64,000 nt of DNA from Acetobacteraceae bacterium B3987 (GTDB lineage Bacteria; Pseudomonadota; Alphaproteobacteria; Acetobacterales; Acetobacteraceae), in contig JAFNMF010000001.1 in NCBI GenBank assembly GCA_026537415.1, positions 891,112-955,111 of the forward strand, written 5' to 3'. A program made the translations under genes and the position numbers. The stretch's first letter is position 1; each line of letters opens with the position of its first letter. Positions 36,492-46,367 of this stretch are shown piece after piece. The notes beneath the pieces were generated by a model, which was given only the letters and a program-made list of their open reading frames with translations, was not told where the DNA came from and did no database searches.

Positions 36492-36511
36492 TTCTGGAGG
36501 AGAAGGGTACG

Positions 36512-36552
36512 CATCACGCCTCATGACAAATAAGGTTTTCTGGGGCGTGATG
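36512..36552 (+). terminator. Possible hairpin terminator after copB
   Basis: CATCACGCC and GGCGTGATG pair over nine bases around a 23-base loop, 20 bases after the copB stop. There is no strong T-run, so it may be a factor-assisted terminator or mRNA-stabilising hairpin. Confidence 0.4.
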
Positions 36553-36750
36553 TGTCCTTTGTGTGGTGATTGTGTTTTTATTGAGTACATAATGTCAAAA
36601 TATAGATGAACATGACATATATAAGATGTTTTATTTCGTATATCTTTCATATTCACTATAAATCTTCTCTGCAAGGGTGAATTGTAATTTTACATTAAAT
36701 AAAATGACTTAAGTAAATCTCGTTTTCATAATGGCTAACGGGATATACAC
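36553..36750. other. AT-rich leader of the Hint-domain gene
   Basis: About 200 bases with many A/T runs and no open frame of note. It presumably holds the promoter of the Hint-domain gene; I cannot assign convincing -35/-10 boxes. Its composition contrasts with the flanking genes. Confidence 0.4.
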
Positions 36751-38505
36751 ATGGCCATGGCATTAATCAGGGTGGAGGCCGGCGTAGCCACCATCTATAG
36801 CAGTGGATCGATACCGAGTTTGCTGGAGATCAGCGGGCTTTCATCCATCGTTGTCACCCGTACACAAGGCACGCCACCAGGTGATCCCGTGCAGGTGGAC
36901 CTGTCGTCTGCTATAGGGCAGGTGCGTGGTGATTGCAGCATTACCGTGAAGGGAGGGGCAACGGCTTACGTAGGAGGGGGGCTGGTCAATCTGGGGGTGG
37001 GCAATTCGCTCATTCTGGATGGTGGCCGCCTCGTTGTCCGTTCCAGCTTTCTGAGTGCCTCTGTTATATCGTCCATCACAGTGGGGCCTCACGCTGGTGA
37101 GCTGCGGATAGAGCCGCAGGGGTTGGGTGTTAAGCTGGATATTCCGGTCAATTTTGTGGATGAATGTGGTCGGCCCACGACAAAGATTCCTCCCAACTTT
37201 GTCATGGATTTTCCGAACACGCAGTCCGTTGGAGCTGTCTATGACCCCCGCACGAATCGGACAGTCATCGGTGACGGTGTGGATGTGCTGGGGCTTGTCA
37301 GTGTCGGGCGGAGTACGACCCTCCAGGGGGATCCGTTCAATCTGTGCGTGAATGGGCAGCCGCAGCGGGATTTCTGGGGGTGTATCACGAGCTATTGCTA
37401 CTACTTCACCAGATATAATGGTCATGCTGATGGGTGTGGTGGTGTCATAACCTGTTATTTGCCGGGTAGTTTGGTCCGTACGGATGTGGGGGCCGTACCG
37501 GTGGAAACGCTGGCTGTGGGGGATGCAGCCGTCGTCTTTACGGCAGATGGCCAGTCCTTAGGTCTGCGTCAGGTAACATGGGTCGGTCAGGGTCATGTGA
37601 CGGTCCGGCCTGAATTGCCGGATGATGAAGCAGGCTGGCCTGTATGTATCCGCCGGAATGCTCTGGCGGATAATGTGCCGCATAAGGACATGTTTGTTAC
37701 GTCAGAGCACTGTCTTTTGCTGAATGGTCATTTCATTCCGGTCCGAATGCTGGTTAACGGGTCTTCGATTTTCTATGATCGGAGCCGTACGGAATATGAC
37801 TACTGGCATTTCGAAATAGAACCTCATGGTATTGTTGAGGTGGATGGGGCTCTGACGGAAAGCTACCTTGATACGGGCAACCGTCATGGCTTCCTGTTCC
37901 AGGCGGGCCGGTTGGCTGAAAGTTCTGGCCGGTGCTGGGAGACGGATGCAGCTGCTCCGCTGGGTGTTCAGCGAGCGTTTGTGGAGCCGATTTATCGTGC
38001 CCTTCAGGAGCGTTCTGAAGCCGGAATGGATGACGCAAAAGAGCTGGTGACTGACCCTGATCTGACCGTTCTGGCTCCATCAGATCAGGTTCTGCCGCTG
38101 GTGCGTAGGACAGGGCAGCGTTACCTGTTCCGCCTGACGGAGGCTTGTGATGAGGTTATGCTCGTTTCCCGTACCAGCCGCCCTTATGACGTGATCGGTC
38201 CTTTCGTGGATGATAGACGTTGGCTCGGTGTGCTGGTCAGTCGTGTGCAGCTCTTCTGGGAGGATGGAACGAGGGAAGACGTGACAGGATTCCTGTCTGC
38301 GCCTCAGAAGGAAGGGTGGGATGTGCAGGAAGCATCCCCTTGCCGTTGGACTAACGGGGCAGCTCGTCTTGTGCTGTCAGAACGGCAGGAGAAGGTGGGC
38401 CAGCCACTCTTCCTGTCCATCGAGCTTCTGGCGGGTGGGCCGTATCTCTGTGATGCCAGCCCTGTTAATGGGGAAGGCGTGAAACTGGGTGGCAGTACGT
38501 TCTGA
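36751..38505 (+). CDS. Hint-domain (Hint_2) protein with N-terminal beta-repeat region
   Basis: The 584-residue protein has a beta-rich N-terminal part (about residues 1-235, many G/S/V and T, like passenger repeats) and a Hint domain starting at CYLPGSLVRTDVGAVPVETLAVGD. The block VTWVGQGHV and then CIRRNALADNVPHKDMFVTSEHCLLL are characteristic of the Hint_2 family, related to hedgehog and intein autoprocessing domains. The Cys and the His of SEHC would be catalytic. A linker and a C-terminal beta domain (residues 430-584) follow. No classical signal peptide is seen. Export by a type I system is possible. Confidence 0.82.
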   Translation: MAMALIRVEAGVATIYSSGSIPSLLEISGLSSIVVTRTQGTPPGDPVQVDLSSAIGQVRGDCSITVKGGATAYVGGGLVNLGVGNSLILDGGRLVVRSSFLSASVISSITVGPHAGELRIEPQGLGVKLDIPVNFVDECGRPTTKIPPNFVMDFPNTQSVGAVYDPRTNRTVIGDGVDVLGLVSVGRSTTLQGDPFNLCVNGQPQRDFWGCITSYCYYFTRYNGHADGCGGVITCYLPGSLVRTDVGAVPVETLAVGDAAVVFTADGQSLGLRQVTWVGQGHVTVRPELPDDEAGWPVCIRRNALADNVPHKDMFVTSEHCLLLNGHFIPVRMLVNGSSIFYDRSRTEYDYWHFEIEPHGIVEVDGALTESYLDTGNRHGFLFQAGRLAESSGRCWETDAAAPLGVQRAFVEPIYRALQERSEAGMDDAKELVTDPDLTVLAPSDQVLPLVRRTGQRYLFRLTEACDEVMLVSRTSRPYDVIGPFVDDRRWLGVLVSRVQLFWEDGTREDVTGFLSAPQKEGWDVQEASPCRWTNGAARLVLSERQEKVGQPLFLSIELLAGGPYLCDASPVNGEGVKLGGSTF

Positions 38506-38617
38506 CGGATGCTCCTAAAGGCGGCGGGTATGGTGGACAAGCCATGCCCGCCTGTCCATATCTGAGGGCAATGACCATTCAGGTCATGGCACGATGATAT
38601 GTGAGGAGAGAGCTGGA

Positions 38618-39415
38618 ATGGCACAGGGAAGAACCGTACTGGTGACAGGTGGAACCTCTGGTATCGGGTTGGCGATTGCGGAAACATTTGCCCGGTCAGG
38701 GGATAATCTCATCCTGCTGGGGAGCAGCCCGGAACGGGACTATACGAAGGCCGTCCAAACCGTGGAGGCAGCCGGTCGGGCTGTAGGGCATGATGTGCGT
38801 GTCTGCGCTCATGGCGTGGACATTACTGATTTTTCTGCCGTGAAGACCCTGATGAAAACCATCAGTGATGAGGCTGGTCTGTTGGATGTTCTGGTTCATT
38901 CCGCAGGCGTTTTTTTCGGAACGCCTATCACGGATGAAACGCCTGATGTGTTCGACAGGATCATGACTATTAACGTCAATGGGATGTGGAACGTCGTGCA
39001 GGCGGCATTACCTCTCATCCGGCGCAAGGATGGTGAGCAGCCGGGCGGGAAGATCGTGGCCATTTCCTCTATTTGTGGGTTTTACGGGTTTGCCGGTTAT
39101 GCGGGCTATGCCGCCAGCAAGGCCGCAGTAACATCTCTCGTTCGGACTCTGGCACTGGAACTCGGGCCGCTGGGCATCAACATCAATGCCGTGGAGCCGG
39201 GCCGTGTGAAAACCTCCATGCATGATGCGTTGATAAACGATCCTGCACAGGCTGAGACCCTGAAGGCCGTGGCAGAAGCCAACCCCAGCAAGCGAAGCTT
39301 CTCCGCACCGGAAGATATTGCCGCCGTGGTGCAGTTTCTTGCCAGCCCGGGGGCGGTGGCCCTGCACGGCTCAGCCATCGTCGTGGATGAGGGGACATCG
39401 CTCGGCCTCGTTTGA
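38618..39415 (+). CDS. Short-chain dehydrogenase/reductase
   Basis: A 265-residue classical SDR with cofactor motif TGGTSGIGLAIAETFA, HSAG in place of NNAG, the catalytic Ser in ISSICGFYGFAG and the YxxxK pair in YAASKAA. The C-terminal DEGTSLGLV differs from the common VDGG ending but keeps the position. The substrate is unknown; such enzymes in acetic acid bacteria oxidise or reduce polyols, ketones or 3-oxoacyl groups. The ATG at 38618 has GGAGAG upstream. It stands alone. Confidence 0.9.
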   Translation: MAQGRTVLVTGGTSGIGLAIAETFARSGDNLILLGSSPERDYTKAVQTVEAAGRAVGHDVRVCAHGVDITDFSAVKTLMKTISDEAGLLDVLVHSAGVFFGTPITDETPDVFDRIMTINVNGMWNVVQAALPLIRRKDGEQPGGKIVAISSICGFYGFAGYAGYAASKAAVTSLVRTLALELGPLGININAVEPGRVKTSMHDALINDPAQAETLKAVAEANPSKRSFSAPEDIAAVVQFLASPGAVALHGSAIVVDEGTSLGLV

Positions 39416-39452
39416 GGTACCCGTTTCGTTTTCATGATGATTATGAATGAGT

Positions 39453-39488
39453 CCTTCCCGCTCTGTTAACAGCTTGAAAGCGGGAAGG
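39453..39488 (+). terminator. Hairpin after the SDR gene
   Basis: CCTTCCCGCT and AGCGGGAAGG form a 10-bp stem with a 16-base loop, 38 bases after the SDR stop. A T-run is missing. Confidence 0.5.
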
Positions 39489-39586
39489 GCCTCTCCCATA
39501 TCTGCACCATCTTACGGCGGCAGGGCAGGGTAGCCGCAGAAGATGGAGCCTATGGAGCCTGCCATTTTGGAGGAGAGCAACGCATC

Positions 39587-41461
39587 ATGAGTGATGGCAA
39601 GAACGCAGCGGAGATGAAGCAGCATAGTTTCAGTGCCGAGGTCGGGCAGCTGCTCGATCTGGTTGTACATTCTCTTTATTCCGACCGGGAAATCTTTCTG
39701 CGTGAGCTGGTCGCCAATGCGGCCGATGCCATGGACAAGCGGCGTTTCGAGGCTCTGACCAATCCGGCTCTGTCCCTGCCGGAAACGCCGTCCATTCATA
39801 TCTCTACCGATAAAGACGCCAAGACGATCACCCTGTCGGATGACGGGCTGGGCATGAGTCCGGATGAGCTGACCCAGAATCTTGGCACGATCGCCCGTTC
39901 CGGCACCAAAGCTTTTGGTGAGAAGCTGAGCAACGCCAAGCCGGAAGAACGTCCAAACCTCATTGGTCAGTTTGGTGTGGGCTTCTATTCTGCCTTCATG
40001 GTGGCGGACAAGGTGGATGTCGTGTCCCGCCGTGCTGGTGAGGATGTGGCCGCCCGTTGGGTGTCTGAAGGTAAAGGCTCTTACAGCCTCGGTCCTGCTG
40101 AGCGTGACCGTCCGGGCACGGATATCGTCCTGCACATGAAGGACGATGCTGAGGAGTTCATCGACCCGTGGCGTCTGCGGAGCATCATCCGTAAATGGGC
40201 TGATCATATTGCTTGGCCGGTCGTACTGCATGAGCCGGATGAGGATGGTAAGGAGAAGGAAGAGACCATCAATGAGGGCAAGGCCCTCTGGTTGCGCCCG
40301 AAATCCGAGATCACGTCTGAAGAATATACCGAGTTCTACCGCCATGTAGCCCGTGCGTTTGATGAACCCTACGCCACGCTGCATTGGAAGGCCGAAGGCA
40401 CGGTTGAATTCGCTTCCCTGCTGTTCCTCCCTGGTGCCCGTCCGTTCGATTTTATGGAGCAGAGCAGCCGTGAAAGCCGCCTGCACCTGCATGTGAAGCG
40501 CATGTTCATCACGGATGAAGCTAATCTGGTACCGAACTGGCTGCGTTTCGTGCAGGGTGTGGTCGATACGGATGACCTGCCGCTGAACGTTTCCCGTGAA
40601 ATGCTCCAGTCCACGCCGGTTCTGGCCCGCATCCGCAAGGCTGTGACCAAACGTGTCATCAGCGAGATCAAGAAACGGGCGCAAGAAGGTGGCGAGGCCT
40701 TCAACGGCTTCTGGAACAATTTTGGTCTCGTCATCAAGGAAGGTCTCTGGGAAGATTCCGAACACCGGCAGGAAATTGCCGAATTCTCCCGCTTCCACTC
40801 CACGAATGGCGATGAGCTGATCACGCTGGATGAGTATATCAGCCGTATGAAGCCGGAGCAGGAGACCATCTATTATCTGGTCGGGGACAATCTGAATGCC
40901 CTGAAGGCCTCTGCCCAGCTGGAAGGGTTCCGTGCCCGTGGGCTGGAAGTCCTGCTGCTCTCCGATGCCGTGGACAGCTTCTGGCCGGACCGTCTCCATT
41001 CCTACAAGGATAAGACTTTCCGTTCAGTGGCGCAGGCTCATGGCGACCTTGAGAAGTTCGCTGCGGAGACTGAGGAAGAAGGCGAAGCCGCTGACGTGGC
41101 AAAGCTGTCTCCGGCTCTGAAGGAGGCCCTTGGCGAAGCCGTCAAGGATGTTCGTAGCACCGTGCGTCTGACAGGCAGTGCCGTAGTGCTGGCCAGCGAG
41201 GGTGGGCCTGATCTGGCCATGCAGCGTCTCATGCGCCGTTCCGGGCAGGAAATGCCCGCCCTGCCGCCGGTGCTGGAGATCAACCCCCGTCACCCGCTCA
41301 TCCGTGCGCTGGCCGAACGTGTGGAGAAGGGTGAGAGCGTCGCAGAACATGCCCGCATCCTTCTGGACCTCGCCCGTGTTCAGGAAGGCGAGGCCCTGCC
41401 AGACCCCAGCGGCTTTGCCCGCACCCTCGCAGGCCTGCTCGCCGGGACTGTTGAGAAGTAA
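39587..41461 (+). CDS. htpG: Molecular chaperone HtpG (Hsp90)
   Basis: ATP-dependent cytosolic chaperone. All N-domain motifs are present: [48 protein letters not shown], and the middle-domain [11 protein letters not shown]. The 624-residue length equals that of E. coli HtpG. A strong intrinsic terminator follows at 41489. A long antisense frame across this gene is a codon-bias artefact. Confidence 0.97.
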   Translation: MSDGKNAAEMKQHSFSAEVGQLLDLVVHSLYSDREIFLRELVANAADAMDKRRFEALTNPALSLPETPSIHISTDKDAKTITLSDDGLGMSPDELTQNLGTIARSGTKAFGEKLSNAKPEERPNLIGQFGVGFYSAFMVADKVDVVSRRAGEDVAARWVSEGKGSYSLGPAERDRPGTDIVLHMKDDAEEFIDPWRLRSIIRKWADHIAWPVVLHEPDEDGKEKEETINEGKALWLRPKSEITSEEYTEFYRHVARAFDEPYATLHWKAEGTVEFASLLFLPGARPFDFMEQSSRESRLHLHVKRMFITDEANLVPNWLRFVQGVVDTDDLPLNVSREMLQSTPVLARIRKAVTKRVISEIKKRAQEGGEAFNGFWNNFGLVIKEGLWEDSEHRQEIAEFSRFHSTNGDELITLDEYISRMKPEQETIYYLVGDNLNALKASAQLEGFRARGLEVLLLSDAVDSFWPDRLHSYKDKTFRSVAQAHGDLEKFAAETEEEGEAADVAKLSPALKEALGEAVKDVRSTVRLTGSAVVLASEGGPDLAMQRLMRRSGQEMPALPPVLEINPRHPLIRALAERVEKGESVAEHARILLDLARVQEGEALPDPSGFARTLAGLLAGTVEK

Positions 41462-41488
41462 GATCAGGCGGATTGTTTGATGAAAAGG

Positions 41489-41522
41489 AAGGGGCTGCAC
41501 ATGAGCGTGTGCAGCCCTTTTT
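41489..41522 (+). terminator. Intrinsic terminator after htpG
   Basis: GGGGCTGCACA, a TGAGCG loop and TGTGCAGCCC form a stem of ten or more pairs, followed by TTTTTT. Confidence 0.93.
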
Positions 41523-41529
41523 GTTCTTA

Positions 41530-42036
41530 CTATTCGTCCGTCAGTAGGGCCGGCAGCACTTCCTTGAGGCTACGGGAGGCATTCTTGCTGTTCTGGCGCA
41601 GTTCCGTAAGGGTGGCGGCGTCATCCGTCAGAGAGAGTTTTTCTGCCAGTAGCAGGAGCAGGGCGAGTGAGGTGCGCAGGCGGGCGATGTAGCCTGCAAT
41701 ATCCAGCATGACGCTCAGAAGATGGGTGGGTACATCACCGGATGGAAAACAGGTCACGACTGTGTCTAGCAGGCCGGAGAGCGTATCAGACCCGTTGCGG
41801 GGTTTTTCTCCGTGTGTGCGGATGAGGTGAGCCACCTGCCGTTCCTGCTCTCTGTTCTGGTCCAGAATGGTGGTGATCCAGTGTTGGAGGGGCGGCGGCG
41901 CAGCCGGACGGCTGAGCAGCTCCAGTAGGCTTTCCCGCAAGGTGCCTGTTAGTACCAGATGGGCGTGCAGACGCTCCAGATAAGTGAGGCGTATGGAGGA
42001 TAGTTCAGAGGGATGACGTGGCACATCTGTCTCCAT
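41530..42036 (-). CDS. Ferritin-like DUF892 (YciF-type) protein, divergent
   Basis: A 168-residue all-helical protein. The pattern LTYLERLHAHLVLTGTLRESL followed by EQERQVAHLIRTHGEKPRNGSDTLSGLLD resembles YciF/DUF892, where the equivalent region reads ETEGQVERLEQ-x-FE-x-LGEKPRG-x2-C-x-AMEGL. The C-terminal ~70 residues, with a long hydrophobic Leu-rich helix (LRTSLALLLLLAEKLSL), do not fit well, and several iron-ligand Glu positions seem lost. The assignment is therefore tentative. The gene runs toward the htpG terminator. Confidence 0.45.
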   Translation of the reverse strand: METDVPRHPSELSSIRLTYLERLHAHLVLTGTLRESLLELLSRPAAPPPLQHWITTILDQNREQERQVAHLIRTHGEKPRNGSDTLSGLLDTVVTCFPSGDVPTHLLSVMLDIAGYIARLRTSLALLLLLAEKLSLTDDAATLTELRQNSKNASRSLKEVLPALLTDE

Positions 42037-42119
42037 GTCAGGCGGGGAAGAGAGGCAAGCCTAGCCTGCCTGCCGTTGTTTGTGAAACAGGTAGGGAGCG
42101 GTGCTTCTGCATGGCAGCT

Positions 42120-43112
42120 TTACTGTGGCGTTTCGGCTTCATGGGTCATCTCAGGGCGTTGTGCATAATGGCGGGCGATAACGGTACAGATGAAAAGCTG
42201 AAGTTGGTGATAAATCATCAGGGGTAGGACGATGATTCCGGCTGAAGCAGGAAAGATGACGCTGGCCATGGTCACGCCGGATGTCAGGGCTTTTTTGGAA
42301 CCACAGAATTGTAATGTGATGTCGTCTTCAATGCTCTGCTTCATCATCCGGCCCAGCCCATAGGTAATGCCCAGTGCCAAAGCAAGCAGTATGGCGTCGG
42401 CGATTCCTACCCCGACAAGTAGGATGACAGGGATGCGGTGCCACAGCCCTTGAAGCACCGCCGTACTGAAGGCCGAATAGACCAACACGATGATGGAACC
42501 ACGGTCACTGCAGGAGATGAGGAACTTATGGCGGTGGACGATGGGGCCCATCCAGCGTTGAACACATTGTCCCAGAATGAAGGGCAGGAGCAGTTCTTCC
42601 GCTACATTCAGGATGGTCTGAAGGCCGGAGCCACCAGAGCCGCTATGGTCAAAGAAGAGACCGCAGAGAAGGGGGGTGAGGAGAATACCCAGAATATTCG
42701 AGACGGTGGCGGCACAGATAGCTGCTGGCACATTGCCTCGGGCCATGGATGTTAGGGCAATGGAGGATTGTATGGTGGAAGGCAGGCAGCAGAGGAAGAG
42801 CATCCCGGCCCAGAGGTCAGGCCCAAGAAAACCGGTGGTAGATAGCCGATGGGCGAGCCAGTCCATACCTGCCCCGAGCAGGGGAAAGACAGTAAAGGTG
42901 ATGAGAAGCGTACAGCCCTGTAGTCGCCAGTTTTTTACGCTGTCGATCAACGCTTGGCGTTTCAGTTTGGCTCCCTGAAAGAAGAACATCAGCATGATGA
43001 GCAGTGATGTCAGGCGGGAGAGCCACGGCTGCCACACAGCCGGGCAGGGCAGGAATGATGCCAGAAGAACCGCACCGATCAGGCACATCAGGAAGGGGTC
43101 GAGGCGTTTCAT
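42120..43112 (-). CDS. Bile acid:sodium symporter-like (SBF-like, YfeH type) transporter
   Basis: A 330-residue protein with about nine to ten hydrophobic helices. The segments LMFFFQGAKLKRQAL, CLPSTIQSSIALTSMARGN and FCGSKKALTSGVTMASVIF are the conserved cores of SBF-like transporters of the YfeH/PF13593 group. Substrates of this group are not known. The ATG at 43112 is preferred over one 30 bases upstream because AGGGA lies nine bases before it. It is divergent from the GH32 gene. Confidence 0.87.
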   Translation of the reverse strand: MKRLDPFLMCLIGAVLLASFLPCPAVWQPWLSRLTSLLIMLMFFFQGAKLKRQALIDSVKNWRLQGCTLLITFTVFPLLGAGMDWLAHRLSTTGFLGPDLWAGMLFLCCLPSTIQSSIALTSMARGNVPAAICAATVSNILGILLTPLLCGLFFDHSGSGGSGLQTILNVAEELLLPFILGQCVQRWMGPIVHRHKFLISCSDRGSIIVLVYSAFSTAVLQGLWHRIPVILLVGVGIADAILLALALGITYGLGRMMKQSIEDDITLQFCGSKKALTSGVTMASVIFPASAGIIVLPLMIYHQLQLFICTVIARHYAQRPEMTHEAETPQ

Positions 43113-43373
43113 GGGTGATGGTCCCTGCGGCTGGAGCAACATGGCAGTGGGAAGACCATCTTGTAATAATGATGGTCAGCGCAGAGGGAACGGTAGAACA
43201 GAAGCTCTACGCTGCCAATGAGTGAAACAGCATGGCTAACAACCCGGCTAATTGTAAAATATTTTTTATAATTAATGGTAAATAACTTGCAAAATAGGAC
43301 TGGATAGGGGCATTTTCCCGGCGGACCTGAGAGCGGGTCATCTCCATTGAAATCCTAGGGAGGGGGTCAGAGT
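43113..43373. promoter_or_regulatory. Divergent intergenic region before the GH32 gene
   Basis: About 260 bases holding promoters for both neighbours. An AT palindrome, TTGTAAAATATTTTTTATAA (43253-43272), stands out in otherwise balanced sequence and could be an operator; arms are 8 bases with one mismatch. Confidence 0.4.
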
Positions 43374-45272
43374 ATGACCGTCAATCGGCGTATGGTTCTG
43401 GGATCGTTTCTGGCAGCAGGTGCCCTTTTAGGGGGCAGAGCCCGAGCAGCGGAGGGCAGTGGTGGGGGAGCCGCTGCACCCGCACAGCCTAACAATGCCC
43501 ATGCTGAACCGGGGAATGCGGCCGCTGCTGCGCCTCAGTCCGTGCATGAGACATTGGCAGACAAGCAGTACCGCCCGAATATTCACTTCTCCCCGCCAAC
43601 AGGATTCATGAATGATCCGAACGGACTGATTTTTGATGGACGTTATTACCATCTCTATTATCAGTATAACCCGTTTGGGCCTTATGCTGGGCATGTTCAT
43701 TGGGGGCATGCTGTCAGTACGGACCTGTATACATGGCAGGACCTTCCGATTGCGATTCGGGAGACGGAAGCCGGGGAGGCCTATAGTGGCTGTGCTGTGT
43801 TGGACTGGGACAACCGCTCTGGCCTGTTCCCGCCTCGTACGCAGGATAAACCTCAGCCGGGGTCGGTGGAGACAGCGGCCCAGAAAGCGGCTCAGCTTTT
43901 CTCGTCACTGCCGGAAGATGAGCATGAGCGGCGTCTGGTCGACAAGCAGGCGCAGAGCCTGTTGGATGAGGCAAAGACAAATACGGGCCTTCTGAATCAG
44001 CTAGGTGACAATCCCGTATCACAGGATAAGTCCCCCGTTCCTATGGCACCGGCTTTGCCGCCGATGGCTGGTGGCCTTGTGGCCATTTACACACGGGCCA
44101 CGCCGCAGCGTCAGACGCAGTATATTGCGTGGAGTCCCGATGGTGGACGGACGCTGAAGGATTACGAAGGCAACCCGGTGTTGGATATCGGGCATAATTC
44201 CTTCCGTGACCCCAAGGTGATCTGGCACGCCCCGACTGAGAAATGGGTCATGGTTGTGGTGCGTTCCCGTGAACATAAAGTGTCTTTCTATGGGTCATTC
44301 GACCTGAAGCACTGGATGCATCTGAGTGACTTTGGCCCCTCCGGCATCACAGGGGTGGATTATGAATGTCCGGCTCTGGCTGAGGTCGAGGTGGAAGGTG
44401 AAGCTCCCGGTGAAAAACGCTGGGTGCTGTTTGTTTCCATCAATCCCGGCGGGCCACAGGGTGGTAGCATCACGCAGTATTTTGTCGGGCATTTCGATGG
44501 TGAGCGTTTCACACCCGATGACACGATCGTGGACCTGACAGATTTTGGTAAGGACAGCTACGCTCTCCAGACCTATGAGAACATGCCGGGGAATCAGACG
44601 GTCTATATTGCCTGGCTGGATAACTGGCAGTATTGCGAAGAACTGCCTAACAAAAGCTGGCGTGGCATCATGACCATTCCTCGCAAGGTTGTGCTGCGGC
44701 GTGATACGTCCGGCTGGCTGCGTATTGCCCAGAATCCCTACAAGCTGGAGGCACTGCGTCAGCCTGCCATCCCGTTCCCTCTGTCCCGTCTGGAACCACA
44801 GAGCAGCCGTCAAGTGTCCCTGCCAACCGGGGATGCTGTGGAACTGTTGCTGGATGTCTCTCTGGAGGATCGGGCCAGTAATCTTCCTGACGGCGATCAG
44901 GGGCGTGCGGGACGGTTCGTGGTTGTCTTTTCCAACCGTCAGGGCGAAAGCCTGAGCATCGGCTTTGATGGCTTCTCCTGCCAGCTCTGGCTGGACAGAA
45001 GCAATCTGCACGGCTTCAGCCATCCTTTCTTTACGGGGACATTCTCATCGGCCCTGATCCCGGGCAGCCGCCGCTTCAGTCTGCGGATCGTGCTGGATGC
45101 CTGTACACTGGAAGTCTTTGCCAATGACGGCATGTCCGTCGGTACGGCTTTGATCTATCCGGCCAATCCGCTGGAAACACTGAGCCTTCAGGTCACAAAC
45201 GCTGCGGCGGTGATCCATAAGGTTGCCCTCTATCCTCTGCGGAAGACGATGGACCGTATGGAACAAGGCTGA
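43374..45272 (+). CDS. GH32 fructan hydrolase (levanase/invertase-like), Tat-exported
   Basis: The 632-residue protein has a twin-arginine-type signal (NRRMVLGSFLAAGALLGG), an Ala/Gly-rich linker and the GH32 catalytic triad: nucleophile Asp81 in MNDPNG, Asp279 in FRDP and acid/base Glu331 in YECP. The C-terminal part after residue 460 is the usual beta-sandwich. GH32 enzymes release fructose from sucrose, levan or inulin. An unusual ~80-residue insert of charged helices (about residues 152-232) splits the catalytic propeller. The ATG has GGGAGGGG upstream. Confidence 0.93.
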   Translation: MTVNRRMVLGSFLAAGALLGGRARAAEGSGGGAAAPAQPNNAHAEPGNAAAAAPQSVHETLADKQYRPNIHFSPPTGFMNDPNGLIFDGRYYHLYYQYNPFGPYAGHVHWGHAVSTDLYTWQDLPIAIRETEAGEAYSGCAVLDWDNRSGLFPPRTQDKPQPGSVETAAQKAAQLFSSLPEDEHERRLVDKQAQSLLDEAKTNTGLLNQLGDNPVSQDKSPVPMAPALPPMAGGLVAIYTRATPQRQTQYIAWSPDGGRTLKDYEGNPVLDIGHNSFRDPKVIWHAPTEKWVMVVVRSREHKVSFYGSFDLKHWMHLSDFGPSGITGVDYECPALAEVEVEGEAPGEKRWVLFVSINPGGPQGGSITQYFVGHFDGERFTPDDTIVDLTDFGKDSYALQTYENMPGNQTVYIAWLDNWQYCEELPNKSWRGIMTIPRKVVLRRDTSGWLRIAQNPYKLEALRQPAIPFPLSRLEPQSSRQVSLPTGDAVELLLDVSLEDRASNLPDGDQGRAGRFVVVFSNRQGESLSIGFDGFSCQLWLDRSNLHGFSHPFFTGTFSSALIPGSRRFSLRIVLDACTLEVFANDGMSVGTALIYPANPLETLSLQVTNAAAVIHKVALYPLRKTMDRMEQG

Positions 45273-45291
45273 TCGGGCCTGTTCAGGTGCA

Positions 45292-45320
45292 GCCTGCTCC
45301 GAAGCGTTATCGGGGCAGGC
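45292..45320. terminator. Possible hairpin between GH32 and aldo/keto reductase genes
   Basis: GCCTGCTCC and GGGGCAGGC form a nine-pair stem (one G-U) with an 11-base loop between two convergent genes. No T-run follows on either strand. Confidence 0.4.
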
Positions 45321-45328
45321 ATACCACA

Positions 45329-46189
45329 TCAGATGACTGCCAGCGATTCCTTGCGGCGTGGCGGCGGGAAGGCATCATCAAGGGCCTTCAGGTCCGCCTC
45401 TGTAAGCTGGATGTCCTGAGCAGCAATATTGAGAGCCTGATGCTGGGGCGTGGAGGCCTTGGGAATGGCGATCATGTTCCTGCGGCGCAGAACCCACGCC
45501 AGAGCGATCTGCGCGGGAGTGGCAGGGCCGAGGCTGGTTTCATGCTGGCGGGCAATGACCTGCAAGGTGGGGTGATGGAGCAGGTCACCACCTTGCCCGA
45601 TGGGGCAGTAGGCCATGCTGGTGACATGGGCCTGTTCGTCCCGTGGCAGAAGGTCATATTCCGTGCCACGATATTCGAGGCTGTACAGAATCTGGTTGAC
45701 CAGAGGACAGGCTCCCATGTCTGCCAGCTCATCCATGTCCGCCGTATCGAAATTGGAGACGCCCCAGTCGCCAATCAGGCCTCTTTCTTTCAGGGTTTCG
45801 AAGGCACGAAGCGTCTCCTCGAAAGGAACGGAGCCGGGCCAGTGCAGAAGATACAGGTCCAGATGATCCGTATTCAGGTATTTCAGTGAACGTTCGCAGG
45901 CTGCTAGCGTGCCTTTGTAAGAAGCATTCTGAGGCAGAACCTTGCTGATGAGAAAGGCCTGATCCCGCCGCCCCTGAAGGGCCTCTCCGATCACGCCTTC
46001 CGAACGGCCATGACCATACATTTCTGCTGTATCGATGATCCTGAGGCCAGCCTCCAGCCCGCTTTGCAGGCTGCGGATTTCATCGGCCCGTCGGGTAGCG
46101 GAATCCCCCATACGCCATGTTCCCATGCCCAGAGCTGGGAGGGTGATGCCGTTATTGAGTGTCACGGTGGGATGTGAAGATGTGGTCAT
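45329..46189 (-). CDS. Aldo/keto reductase
   Basis: The 286-residue TIM-barrel oxidoreductase has the family tetrad: Asp and Tyr in IIDTAEMYG, Lys in LISKVLP and His in LYLLHWPG. The NADPH-binding IPKAST segment is near the C-terminus. It probably reduces small aldehydes or ketones. It is close to the AKR group that includes E. coli YeaE. It stands between the GH32 gene and tRNA-Phe. Confidence 0.92.
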   Translation of the reverse strand: MTTSSHPTVTLNNGITLPALGMGTWRMGDSATRRADEIRSLQSGLEAGLRIIDTAEMYGHGRSEGVIGEALQGRRDQAFLISKVLPQNASYKGTLAACERSLKYLNTDHLDLYLLHWPGSVPFEETLRAFETLKERGLIGDWGVSNFDTADMDELADMGACPLVNQILYSLEYRGTEYDLLPRDEQAHVTSMAYCPIGQGGDLLHHPTLQVIARQHETSLGPATPAQIALAWVLRRRNMIAIPKASTPQHQALNIAAQDIQLTEADLKALDDAFPPPRRKESLAVI

Positions 46190-46367
46190 GGTGATATCCC
46201 TCCTTCTGATGCGATAGGGGATGGACTCGACACTATCCCGGTAGGGTAGGCCTGCGCTTCATGGAGGGTAAAGACATTTCGCCTGACTGTTTCGTGACTG
46301 CTCTGTTACGGCAGCAGACAGCAGAGCCTTGCGGTCCATCGAACAATCAATTTTTGGGAGAAATGAA

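Noticed and set aside
39512-40999. 495-codon minus-strand frame across htpG
   Set aside because: It is antisense to a conserved htpG and reflects codon bias of the sense strand. No RBS or domain supports it.
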